Assembly (NCBI RefSeq): GCF_036373705.1
Contig: NC_089864.1
Coordinates: 740,501-804,500 of the forward strand
Reading direction: 5' to 3'
DNA length: 64,000 bases
Source of the DNA: Amia ocellicauda
Taxonomy: Eukaryota; Chordata; Actinopteri; Amiiformes; Amiidae
Both the position numbers and the translations under genes were made by a program. The notes under the pieces are model-generated. The model did not search any database, was not told the origin of the DNA, and saw only the letters and a list, made by a program, of their open reading frames with translations. Below are positions 24,838-37,100 of this stretch, in pieces (the stretch's first letter is position 1; the number at the start of each line of letters is the position of its first letter).

Positions 24838-25480
24838 CAATGGCATAACCCTGCAGTCACACCCAGCTCAGGCCTCACCTCACAATGAGGCTCCTGTCTG
24901 ACACACCTACAAGCTACAGGCTTTAAACACACACTTTCTTCAGGGCAACAGCCTTGTTTATCTCTAACAGTAGACGCCTGTCAGACACACCTAGTATGAA
25001 AAGTCCCCAAAATACCAGCAACTGACAGACAGACTCAGGCACAGCAGCCAATCACAGGGGCAGCAGCGGGTGAGGTCACTGGTGGGGAGGCAGGGTGCGA
25101 GTCAGAGCTCAGAAGGGCAGCCCGGCTCTGGAGCAGGAGCTCTGGACTGACATCTACAGGATCTGAAGTGCAGCTGCAGGTTCATCACAGCAAAGTCACA
25201 CGAGTGTCAGAGCGTCCTCTGCTCAAATAGTGACCAAAACAAGAAATTATTGAACAAACTGATTGAACCTAAAGGGTTTAAAGTGACAGTCTGTCACAGC
25301 GACCGCACTAACACAACTCAGCCACCTGGCCAGTGTGAACTCATGGAGAGCACAATACACACCTTTAACAACATTCACAGCTCTTTGTGTCAGTGCAAGA
25401 ATAGAGCAAAGACCTGTCTCTCCCACACAGTCACTAAGCTCAGTTATTGTTTTATATAATGTATTGATTTATAGCAATAA
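24331..25480. other. No gene seen; (AAT)n at 24774-24836
   Basis: No coding similarity is visible. A perfect (AAT)n run of about 20 copies sits at 24774-24836. A CCAAT-type motif near 25054 has no X box at a suitable distance. Confidence 0.5.
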
Positions 25481-25485
25481 GAATA

Positions 25486-26740
25486 ACTTTATTTATATAG
25501 CACTTATCAAGCACAATGTGTGCTGCACAATCAATACAAAATAACAATAGTTAAAACAAGGATATGCAAGGAAATTAAATATTAAAAATAACAAGATGCA
25601 ATCAGGAAAGTACATTAAAAATGTAAAACAATAAAGCTCATGGCAATAGTCAAGGAGAACAAATGCAGTAGATACAATAAAATAAACAATAAAACTAATA
25701 ACAATTGTTAATAACCGAGACTCAGAGGATCTAACGTTGAAAGGTCGACTGTTCCAAAGTCTAGGGGTCTTTACAGCAAAAGCACGATCTCCCATAGACC
25801 TCAATCTAGACTTAGGAACTGAGGATCTGAGTGGTCTTGTAGTCTTATAGCGACTGAGCAGCTCAGCAATGTAGGAAGTGGCTAGACCAGGCAATGCTTT
25901 GTATTTGATTAGTACAATTTTAAAATCAATTCAAAAATGTACTGGCAACAAGTGTAGAGAGGCTAGTACTGGGGTCATCTGTGAGAAAGTTTGGGTCATA
26001 GTCAGTAATCTAGCAGCAGAATTTTGGAAAATCTGGAGTCAAGCAAATGTGTGGTGATTTAGGCCTGAAAACAAGGCACTGCCTTATAAAAATAAAAGCA
26101 TGAAAGAAAGTTTTCTGGATCCCCAAACATTAAAACAGATCTAACTTCAGCAATGTCTCTAAGTTGGTAAAAATATGACTGAACCAGTTTATAGTTTTAT
26201 TATATGATTTTCAAAATTTCAATTGGAGTCAAAGATCACTCCCAGTGATAATGAGATGCCTTCTGTTCTGTCTGAGTTCAGCTGAAGACAACTGTAGGAC
26301 CTGCAGTGTTTTAAATCCGCCATGTAAAATAGCAACTTTGCTAAGCCATTAGGTCTCACTGAGAGGCAAAGCTGAGTATTGCAGGCAACGAAAATTAATA
26401 TTATGCTGTTGAATGATATGCCCCAATGGTAGCATGTACAGTGAGAACAGCACAGGCCCCTTTATCGAGCCTTGAGGCACACCTGACCACACGCTAGTAC
26501 GGCTGTGGACGAGGCATGACTGCCAATAGAAACTGAACATGTTCAGATGAGAACCAATTCAGTGCCGTCCCAGAGATCCCCACCCAGGGTCTGATTCTAT
26601 CAGTTAGGAGGAATGAATTATTGTACCGAAGGCTTTGATGTCACAAAGCATGGACCCAATCAGACTCCACTCGCCTGCTGCCCATTGTAGCAGCTGAACC
26701 AGTTCTGTCTGTCTTTGTGTCAGAGGCTTCTTTCTAGCAG
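25486..26740 (-). mobile_element. Non-LTR retrotransposon (LINE) remnant
   Basis: On the minus strand, a reverse-transcriptase block (SGVPQGSIKGPVLFSLYMLP and HNINFRC) at 26540-26349 is followed by the ORF2 C-terminal region (LATSYIAELLSRY, SRLRSMGDRAFAVKTPRLWN) at 25894-25700. The 3' end at about 25486 carries the TTTATTTATATAGCACTTAT-type end. Frames are broken by stops and shifts. Confidence 0.75.
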
Positions 26741-29039
26741 TTATTCAATAAATCAGTAAATACCAAATGTGGGCTTGTGATCTGAGTGCCAGGTGGGTCT
26801 TGGTCTGATTAGATCTAGGCCTGATCAGCGATGTTATTATCGACCTGGCCAGGTTACCTAAGGTCAGCCCAGAGTTTGCTGTGTGATTGAAATTCACTTC
26901 CTCATGAGAAACCCCCTGGACACCCACTCAGGACGCCAGAGCAGGATCCACTTCTCCTGTCAGAGCTGAGCCACCGGCCACTTCCCCCTGCAGCCGCACA
27001 CACAATACCCTGACGACCACAAAACAACAACAGCAGAGAGAAATGTCTAAATCCATCCCTGGCACGGGTCCACACGAGGACAGGACCAGACAGAGACGCA
27101 CGTAGAGGAGGAAGAGCGGAGGGAAAGAGAGACTGAGAGAGGTGTCTGTGTGAACTCAAGGCCCTGGCCAGCGCCCTGCTGTCACTGCTGTTGTTGTGTA
27201 TTGAGTTGCCTGCTGTGCGTTGCTGTCATTGTCTTTGCTGTTGTTGTGTGGATGTGTATTGAGTTGCCGCTGCTGAGCTGCAGAGAAGCCAGTCGTCGGC
27301 AGATTGTTGTGTTAAACTGCTATGAGTGTAACTGCACAGACACACTCATCATTCTCCGGTTAAAGAAACTGAAAGTGTCAAACTAAATCAAACTGACGCA
27401 GACTGCTGACTTGTGTCCCACTCTGATCTCAGTCTACTCACTCAGTCAGTAAGGGGGCAGCAGTGGTGGGGAAGCCCAGGCAGGGGGTGCAGGGTGTCAG
27501 CCAATCACAGAGCCAGCTGCTGCTGAGACACCAGTCACCGGGCAGAGCGACACTCTGACACACTGGGGTGCGAGCGAGTGGAGCGTCAGTCTGTGCTCTG
27601 GACTGAGTGCGCCCCTACAGGCTGGCCTCTGAACTGCATTACATGATTCCTGGATGAGTTTACCCTTCCCTCTCCAGACTCCACAGTGTGTTGTGTGCAG
27701 TATTTCGAGTAACATACAGCCATCAGCTGTAAAAAAAAATAATAATAAGCCTGAACTGAGAAAATCATGACTCACTGAGCGTCTGAGTCCTCCTGCTGGA
27801 ACAAACACCACAAGACGCCCCCCCAGGACTGCAGTCAGCCACTGCTCCAGGGCTCTCTGGGTCTCACCCCCCTCAGGCTCAATTAATTGATCGTATTGAA
27901 TGTATGTGTTTATCACAGATGTGTAGTGTGGGTGTGTGCTCAGACCACGGCTGAAGAGGGGGTGTCCTGCAGAGCTCCAGGGGTTTCCCACCCAGCCCTG
28001 AGCAGCAGAGCCTTGTGTGTTCAATGGGACATGTGACGGTTATAAAATAGAGCCCCCCACACACACACAACTACAGTGGAAAGCATCCACAGCCTCAATT
28101 TGAAACAGTGTTGTTCTGTGACATCATTAGTATCATAAATAATGTTCGTTGAAGTCTGCTATTTGGCCTTATCTTTTCAGGAACAGATGTTGTTTGGGAC
28201 CATCATTAACATTCAAAAACAGACTGGATAGGATCCTTGATCACTTAGTTATTAATGGACACCAAACGAGCACGATGGGGCGAATGGGCTCCTCTCGATT
28301 GGACACTGTCTTATGTTCTTAAGATGCAAGCTATTAGTATGATAACATCACTCAGTTAAACTGCACGATGATGTCACTCAGTTAAACTGCACGATGATGT
28401 CATTCACAATCGCAGTTGCCACTGAGTTCATCCTGTCTGTTGTAACCTGAAGCTACAAATCACAATCACACACTCCTGGCTCTGGCAGTGACCACAGAGA
28501 GGGCGATTCTCTGTCCTTGTGCTGCACAGGACGGCCACTGACACTGACCTTCACAGCTTCAGTTTCTCAGCACATGCGTGTGTGTTTTGCAGGCGGCTGT
28601 TTGTATTTATAACACTGCACCCTGATCCCCAGGGTCATTTAAAGTGAAGCTGTCCTGCTTTTCTTCTGCAAAACAGCCTTCAAAATAACATGATAAAGTG
28701 CATCAATGATATAGAGAAGACTCTTCCATGTTAATGAATTCACGCTGCGCTGTCCTTCACACTGTTGCATCTCAATCACCACGGATGCTGACATTTGCTT
28801 CAAGGCCACTGACCACAGCAATGAGGCTTTCTGTGACTTCAGCCTGCATGTCCAACTGTGACTGGAATGAGAACTGAAAGATGTCGATGTTACTCAATTC
28901 CAATCACAACAGGAACCGGCTGGGTGGGTTTCAGGTGGATGTGGGTTTGAGCAAAAGGAAACGATCGTCTCTCATCTCAACACAATGCCTGAACCGTCAC
29001 ACACTGTGGGATAGTGCAGTATCCGCTGCCACAAGACGG
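26741..29039. other. Gene-free stretch with repeat fragments
   Basis: There is no exon of any family I recognise. A CR1-like 3' end lies at 28198-28325 (CCAAACGAGCACGATGGGGC). A 26-bp repeat (GATGATGTCACTCAGTTAAA...) occurs about 2.5 times at 28343-28405. An open minus-strand frame of 175 codons at 28024-27497 shows no motif or codon signal and is probably chance. Confidence 0.5.
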
Positions 29040-29240
29040 GGGGAAACAAAGAGATGACGTGTTGGAGCAGCAGACTACAAGGAAGTGAAAGTGTAGCGGT
29101 GGACTTTCTCAGTGGAAAAGCGACATTTTTAAAGGGCTGTGGGTAGGGGTGGCGAGGGGCTTTCCACTTGGCTGAACTCCATATAGTATGAGGAACAACT
29201 CAAAGCTGACTACATGAACAAGACACACGCTGCTCTTCGG

Positions 29241-29284
29241 ACCAATGAGAAATGAGATTGAGCCTTACGTCATCTGTTACTAGG
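29241..29284 (-). promoter_or_regulatory. Orphan X1-X2-Y box module (class II-type enhanceosome site)
   Basis: Read on the minus strand: X1 CCTAGTAACAGATG (29284-29271; 13 of 14 bases to CCTAGCAACAGATG), an overlapping CRE-like X2 TGACGTAA (29272-29265), then CTCATTGG (29249-29242) as Y box 21 bp after X1. A weak S-like CTTTGGC lies upstream near 29298. A TATA-like ACTATATG is at 29189-29182, and an interferon-response-like GGAAGTGAAAGT (plus strand) is at 29081-29092. No coding exon follows within range. It points toward the class II genes, whose alpha leader is 12 kb away. It is the best X1/X2 match in the window. Confidence 0.65.
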
Positions 29285-30558
29285 CAAACCGTGCCAAAGC
29301 AGCGCTGCGCTTTTCAGAGCTTTTCCCTGCGGGTTGAAGCGCCTGTGGCTCTCAGGCGCCCTCCAGTGGGGCCACAACAAGAGGAACAAGTCCGGAAAAA
29401 ATAAACATTCAGACGTGCAGATACTGCTCTGTGATTGGCTGGTTTCTCATAAGTGATTTATATACTGTGTTACTATACCTAACATATACTTTACTTATTA
29501 TGTTACAACACCACCTCTAGTCTATGTGTGTTTGTGCGTGTGCTACACCTCACTTCATTGTACATATTATAACATGTTTTTACCATGATGCACTGCACTT
29601 TACCATCAGTTTACCACACAGCCTCATATATGACCCCTGGTCCTGTAGGACATTTCTTGTTCCCTTATGACACTTTTTATGTCACCTTATGAAGCGTTTT
29701 TGTAACATGCAGGATGATTTTAATTCTAGATGATTTTGGCCGCTTGGTAGCTGTCTGTAAGAAGCAAAAAGACTTATTTCTAACTGATTAAACATTGACG
29801 TTTGCTAGATTTGGTGCAGCAATGCAAATCCACCCTAATAATAATACAAATAATAATAATACATATAGATATAGTAACTTACTATCATGAACATACCCAC
29901 TATTAAACTTTCATGTTCAATATTATTCCTGATGCACAATACTGCTAAACTAATTCACACTTTCACAGCTTCTATTTCAAACCATTACTGATATTAACCT
30001 GCAGACTGCCATACAATTATACATATCCAATAATATATCATGCACAAAACACACGCACAATTTGGTTTCCTACCTGCCTGTGAGAAATGAGCTGACTGGA
30101 CCAAACCCTACAGATTGTACCCCCAAAAACAGTTCTTTAGTTTTGTTTGTAAAATGTTTGTCCAATTTTCATTCTGTGATATAGTTCTGTCCCCCCCCAG
30201 TTCACATTCTCACACATTTATTAAATTGATCATGAATGTGTCGTCTCTATTCACATAATTGCAAGATGTCAATGTTTTTGTCTCTTGTCTAAAAATTAAG
30301 TTTAGTCAGGGCTAAACCCCAGGTTTGGGGTGAGTTACACATGTTACATTTGACCCCATACAAAAAACTATTTTTATTTTTGTGTCTGCAGATTTATATT
30401 ATGGTCTGATTGGCACAGGATCATACATTCTGTTCTGTAACACACTGGTGGACTTAAAGCCAGAAAACAAGTGGTATTATTTTTATTTATTGAAATTGAA
30501 CAGTTAGAAGAGTGTTTGAAAATAAAGTTAATACAAAGTCTGAAATAAAAAATCATAT

Positions 30559-30586
30559 TTGTGTGTGTGTGTGTGTGTGTGTGTGT
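30559..30586. repeat. (GT)n microsatellite
   Basis: About 14 dinucleotide copies in otherwise AT-rich, gene-free DNA between the orphan X/Y module and HSD17B8. Confidence 0.95.
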
Positions 30587-31099
30587 ATAGTCTCCAGCTG
30601 TATTGATACTCTGATACAGTGCAATAATAAAAACACAGTGATGGTGCTGGTCCTGTCTGGACCCGTGAAGCACCGGAGCAGCGAGATGAACAGAGGAGCT
30701 GAGTCACAGTGGAGACCTACAGGTTTCACATTCACAGCTGGAAAAGTGTTCACCTGCTTTATGCATTAGCTGAACAAAGTGCTGCAACAGACTGGATATG
30801 CAGCCTAAGGAATATAATAAAGGATTTATTTTTTAAATGTTCTTCTTGAAAAAATAAGTTTATTATCTGTATAAAACAATATATCAATTAAGATTTGAAT
30901 TTCTGAATTAAATATGTGATGTTTCTAGTATTAATTTTCACAGCTGGTCATGGGCTCCAGTGTAACGTGTGAGTCCTTGGATCTGAGGCATTACTGCGGT
31001 CTGCATGTCACCTGTAAGGACATAAACCGGTGTGCAACCGGCGGTGAGGCAGTCCTGCAGTAACAGGCAGCTGGACAATGCACTGCCTTATTGTTACTG

Positions 31100-31168
31100 T
31101 GGGGGCGGGGCTCGGCGGGGCGGCTGTCAGACGTGTGCGCGGTGACGTCAGCCTGCGGCCGGACTGTC
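31100..31168 (+). promoter_or_regulatory. HSD17B8 proximal promoter: GC box and CRE
   Basis: The GC-rich run GGGGGCGGGGCTCGGCGGGG (about 31101-31120, Sp1-type) is followed by a perfect CRE TGACGTCA at 31143-31150, ending 18 bp before the ATG at 31169. CpG density rises sharply here, and no TATA is seen, as for a housekeeping promoter. Confidence 0.65.
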
Positions 31169-34100
31169 ATGGCGGCGCCCTATAGACTGATCTCTCGGCT
31201 GGCGCTTGTGACGGGTCAGCGCTTCACCAAACACACAGCCCGCTCTCATTAACACACCGGCAGCAGGGTCATTAACACACCGGCAACAGGGTCATTAACA
31301 CACCGGCAACAGGGTCATTAACACACCGGCAGCAGGGTCATTAACACACCGGCAACAGGGTCATTAACACACCGGCAGCAGGGTCATTAACACACCGGCA
31401 ACAGGGTCATTAACACAGTGTAGCACTGCACTGCTGCTGTACGTTACACTGTAACTACTGCGGCACTGTTCACTGCAACACAATATCAACTGCTGCCAAG
31501 TCAGTGTTAATGGGCTGTAGTGTCCAGTCAGTCAGTCAGTGTTAATGTGCTGTAGTGTCCAGTCAGTCAGTCAGTGTTAATGTGCTGTAGTGTCCAGTCA
31601 GTCAGTCAGTGTTAATGTGCTGTAGTGTCCAGTCAGTCAGTGTTAATGTGCTGTAGTGTCCAGTCAGTCAGTCAGTCAGTGTTAATGTGCTGTAGTGTCC
31701 AGTCAGTCAGTCAGTGTTAATGTGCTGTAGTGTCCAGTCAGTCAGTGTTAATGTGCTGTAGTGTCCAGTCAGTCAGTGTTAATGTGCTGTAGTGTCCAGT
31801 CAGTCAGTGTTAATGTGCTGTAGTGTCCAGTCAGTCAGTCAGTCAGTGTTAATGTGCTGTAGTGTCCAGTCAGTCAGTCAGTGTTAATGTGCTGTAGTGT
31901 CCAGTCAGTCAGTCAGTGTTAATGTGCTGTAGTGTCCAGTCAGTCAGTCAGTGTTAATGTGCTGTAGTGTCCAGTCAGTCAGTGTTAATGTGCTGTAGTG
32001 TCCAGTCAGTCAGTCAGTCAGTGTTAATGTGCTGTAGTGTCCAGTCAGTCAGTCAGTGTTAATGTGCTGTAGTGTCCAGTCAGTCAGTCAGTGTTAATGT
32101 GCTGTAGTGTCCAGTCAGTCAGTCAGTGTTAATGTGCTGTAGTGTCCAGTCAGTCAGTGTTAATGTGCTGTAGTGTCCAGTCAGTCAGTGTTAATGTGCT
32201 GTAGTGTCCAGTCAGTCAGTCAGTCAGTGTTAATGTGCTGTAGTGTCCAGTCAGTCAGTCAGTGTTAATGTGCTGTAGTGTCCAGTCAGTCAGTCAGTGT
32301 TAATGTGCTGTAGTGTCCAGTCAGTCAGTGTTAATGTGCTGTAGTGTCCAGTCAGTCAGTGTTAATGTACTGTAGTGTCCAGTCAGTCAGTGTTAATGTA
32401 CTGTAGTGTCCAGTCAGTCAGTGTTAATGTACTGTAGTGTCCAGTCAGTCAGTGTTAATGGGCTGTAGTGTCCAGTCAGTCAGTCAGTGTTAATGTGCTG
32501 TAGTGTCCAGTCAGTGTTAATTTAATTTGTTCAGATTCTGTCTGTCTGTCTGTATTGTACTCGCCTCTCTCTCTCTGTCTCCTCCAGGAGGGGGTAGTGG
32601 TATTGGCCGGGCGGTTTGCCAACGTCTTGCCATCGAAGGCGCCTCAGTGGTGGTGGCAGATGTCAGCGAGGAGTCGGCCAATGAGACGCTGCGGAGCCTG
32701 GCGACGGGGGCAGGGGGTGCAGGGGGGCAGCGGCATGTGGCCCTCAGGGTGGACGTGTCCTTGAAAGAGAGTGTGGAGGGATTGGTCACTGGCATACAGG
32801 TTAGTGTCTGGACTGTCTGTGTGTGTCTGGACTGTGCGTCTGTTCTCTACTGTGGACACTGTTGTATTTTAGTCTCTCTCCCTCCCTCTCTCAGTGTGAG
32901 TATTTCCGGCCCCCCTGTGTGTGCGTCAGCGCGGCGGGCATCACTGCCGATGACTTCCTGCTGAGGATGGAGGAGAGACACTTCGACAGGGTCACTCAGG
33001 TCAACCTCAAGGTGCCGCTCCTCCCCCTCCCTCCCTCTGTCTGTCTTTGTCCTGCAATCTGTCTCTCCCTTTCTCTCTCTTTACCCGTCTTTCTGCCTCT
33101 CTCTCTAACCATCTTTCTCTCCCTGTCCCCCCTCTCTCTAGCTCCATTCCCTCCCTCCATCTCATTTCCTTTCCTCTTTGTTTCCTGTCTCTCTCTCTCT
33201 CTCTCCAGGCAGTCAGGCACTGTTTATTAACCCCACTGTCTTGTATCACTTCTCCATTCTGCTCTCTCTCTCTCTCTCTCCTTCTCCCTCTCTCAATTCA
33301 ATTCAATTCAAAGGTGCTTTATTGGCATGACCAATGACAATATTGCCAAAGCAGCAATGAACCCGACTGTGTTTTGTTTTACAATGGAGTCCCACAGGCC
33401 GGTGTCTCACTCTGACCCTCAGGCCAGTGTCTCACACACACTGGGCTGCTGTGATGGCCGTCGCTCCTCCTCTCTCAGCAGGACGGGGAGTGTGCCGCTC
33501 TCGGGTGCACACTGAGCTCAGGGGTTTGCGTTGTGAATTGTATAAAGTAGGTCTCTCTGATTTATGCGTATTGAGGGCAGGACAGCAGGACGTGCGCTCT
33601 GTGTACAGCTCCCCCGTCACACTGGCTGCACAGCTGCTCTGCTCTGGACACCCAGGGTTTCTGTAACAGCCTTTTGCGATGGCGAGGCTGTGGTCGCTGA
33701 GCCTTTGTTTAGTCAGATTTGTAAGTATTCAGCCAATTGAATCTCTCTATTCAGGGCCAGTAGCATTCCAGTTTGTTTTGTAACTCTAATTCATTTCTCC
33801 ATTCTTTTGTGTATTTGTTCGTTAGATACATGTAAAGTTGTTGTTGTGGTCGTTGTGTTGGGGATCTGTGTGTCCGGGCTCTGTGAGCCTCAGAGCCAGC
33901 CGGCCCAGGGGGTCCGTGTCTGGGCAGAGCTGGGTGCTCAGGAGAGCCTCGTGCTGGTAGGACTGGGGCTCTGTGTGTTCAGGTGCAGCCAGAGCTTGGC
34001 TGCTCTCGTGTAACATGTGTTTAATACATTCTAGGTGGAATATTTCTGTGGGGCTTTTGTCCCAATTTTTATTATTGAGGTTCATGAGGGGACCCCACAC

Positions 34101-37100
34101 TTTGCTCCCATGTAGCAGGACTGGTTGGATGATGGAGTTGAATATTTTAATCCAAACCGTTATTAGTATTGTTGTTTTCCACAATTGTGTCTTTATGGCA
34201 TAAAATGCCCGGCGTGCCTCGTCTTTTAGTGCGTTCGTACCCAGGCAGAAGCTCCCTGACGCATTGATGCCAAGTTAAAGAGTCTGAGCAGCGCCTCCTG
34301 CAGCTCGGAGTTGCTATGCTTCAGCATCTCTGGGCTGATGCTGTCGGCCGCAGGCTCTCCTGAGTTTGAGGATCTTGAGTTCCTGTATTGTGATTGGGTT
34401 ATCTAAGGGATTTTGATGATTATTAATGATTTCTTCCAATTTATTTAGGTTTTCTAATATTTTAACCTGTTCTGGGTTTGGATTGTTTTCAAACTTTTGG
34501 TAAAGTTTTTCAAAGTGTGTTTTCCAGATTTCTCAATTTTGAATTGGTATTTCATTTTTTGTTTTTGGGGTATTTATTTTTTGTATAGTTCCTAGAAAGA
34601 GTTTTGGTCAATAGCCTCTTCGATCTCTGTCAGTTTTCTGCCCATATAGTGGTCTTTTTTCTTCCTGAGGAGTTGCTTGTAGTGCCGCAGGGCCTGGCAG
34701 TAGCTGAGGCGAGCCTCCTGGTTGTCGGGCTCTCTGTGTTTAGTGTTGGAGAGATGTCTCGGGTGTTTCCTAGAAGTTTCACACTCCTGGTCACACCACT
34801 GTTCTTTTTCTCTTTTAGACGATTTTTTCTTTTGGTTTTTAATTGTTTTAATGTTTGATTTTAAAGCCAATCTTTGAAATATTTCATTCAATGTTTTATT
34901 CTGTTTTGGTTTATTTGATAGTGTCAGGATTGATATCTGTCTAACATGTTTTCAGTCTCCTCACTGTTCAGGGCTCTTGTGTAGTTCTCTGTACTGGGAT
35001 CTGACCATCTGTAACTGGGGGGCAGGGAGACCAGTTTTGTGGGAAGTTTGGCTCTGATTTGTGGCTGCACTGCTCTTTTTAGGTAGAGTGTTATTTGGCT
35101 GTGGGCTGATAGTGGAGATTGTTGTCTGACTATAAACGCATTGATGGCTTGTGGGTCCAGGTCAGTTATGGCGTAGTCCACCACACTGCTGCCCAGAGCC
35201 GAGCAGTATGTGAATCTCCCCAGAGAGTCCCCCCTGGTCCTGCCATTGACGATATACAGACCCAGGCCTTTAGAGAGGCGCACTACCTGCTTCCCGCTCT
35301 TGGGTGTGTAGGGTGTCTTTTCTGATTTTCATCCACAGGTGTGTGTCTTCCTTCTGTACTGGGGACAGGGCTGCTCGGAGCTCCTCCCTGAACCACATGA
35401 TAATCCCCCCGGAGGCCCTGCCACGCCTGACTCTGGGGTTTTTGTAGGAAGGCACAATCAGCTCGCTGTATCCACTGGGACAGTGCATAGACACATCTGC
35501 ACAACACCAAGTCTCTATAAGAATGAAAACATCTGAACTATTTACAGTGATGATCAGTTCAGTGTCTGTGTTCTTTATTCCAAAAGCTGAGGAGCGCAGG
35601 GGTCTCAGGGGCTGATGCTGGGTGGTTTGCTCCTGGTCTCGAGGTGAGGGTGTGTGGGGTTTCGGCACAGGGCTGTGTCCTTGAGGACTTTTGCGAAGAT
35701 CCTCACACCCGTCTTGTTGAGGTGGACGTGGTCATACAGGTGATGTGGCTGGATGTCTCGGTGGTGTGCCAGGTGGGCGTTGGGGAGGAGGGCACAACTT
35801 CGGGACACTTCTGCATTGATTGCCTGGATGGTGTGCGGGGGCACGTCTGTGCGGGGCAGCAGCGTGGAGAATTTCTCTGTGGCTTCAGTTGCCACCTGTC
35901 TCAGGGCTGAGGCCACATTGCCCCTGCGGGCACTCAGGTCCTTCGTGCCGGTGTGGATGAGGATGTGTTTGGCCTGGCACCGCCTCCTCTGGCAGAGCAG
36001 CTCCAGGGCTCTCTGCGCTGTCGGGCACCAGAGCTTTTTCACTTTTCTCCCGGGGAAGGGGCGCCGCTCATCCAGGAACTTCCCACTGGAGTCGCTCAGA
36101 ATGACCACCTCTGTGCTGACCTGCTGCTCCAGGTTTGTGTCGAGAGTTGGGAGGGGGGGAGGTGGTGTATCAGGAGTGGGGTGGCGGTGAGTGTGTTTTG
36201 GGGGAGTGGCGTTTCAAGGGTTTGTGCATTAGTGGGAGCTCTGTTGATAGTGTGCGTGTGTCAGGGGTCGGAGGTGTTGTGGGGTCAGTGCAGTGCAGTC
36301 TCTGTGCTCCAGTGCTGTGTAGCTCCTCTCTTAGCTCCTCCAGCTGGCTCTGCAGGCTCCTCAGCTGGCTGTGCTGGGGTGTCCTGGTCAGCTCCTCTCA
36401 CGTTCTGCGCAGCTCTGTCCTCAGGGTTTGGCTCTGCTCCTCCAGGTCTCTCACTGCTGGATCTCAGCCTTGTGCTGCATCTTTAGTCTGTGCATCTCAT
36501 CCCGGAGCTGATCTCACAAGGAGGTCTGGGCCAGGGTGCTCAGGGTCTGCTCCCTGAACTCCGCAAACTCCAGCACTGATAGGCATTCCTTTAGTGTTTT
36601 AATGTTGCTGGAGAGTTTTGGGGAGACAGGGGGGCAGTCTGTGGGAGATGGGGCACTGTCTGGCTCAGTGTGCCTGGGGGCAGACTGCAGGGTGGCCGGC
36701 TCTGGCTCCCGTTTCTCTGCCTCAGTCTGCTGCTTTAAAGTGTGGAAGCTGAGAGCGAATTGGTCCAGACTGCTCTCGCTGCCCTGCACCATGATGGTCC
36801 CGTTGTAGTATACATTAAAAGTGAGCATCACACTGTCTGTGTCTTTCTCTACCAGCACTGAGATCTGCCTGCCTCTGCTAATGGCCCTCTTGTTGTTATT
36901 GGGGTATGTCTGGCACAGGGTTTTGTGAAAGGCGGTGCTGGGTGTAGAACAGTAGATTGTTCTTGACCCTGTTTTCTCCTTTGTAGTCTAGGATGAGGGT
37001 CTCACGAGATGCTCTCATCACAGCTTGTTTGTAATCCTTCTTGCCCTGTGCAGAGCGAATGTCTTCAGGGTATCGGATTTCAAAAGGCAGCTCTGCAGTC

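Noticed and set aside
27500..27530. Second orphan X/Y module (TGATTGG with CTCAGCAGCAGCTG)
   Set aside because: The X-like and Y-like motifs are only about 6 bp apart, far too close for RFX/NF-Y stacking.
27497..28024. 175-codon minus-strand frame between the LINE and HSD17B8
   Set aside because: No domain, no splice context and no codon-level signal. It is probably chance in GC-richer DNA.
28900..28907. Y-box-like CCAATCAC near the orphan module
   Set aside because: No X1-like sequence at 15-25 bp on the correct side.
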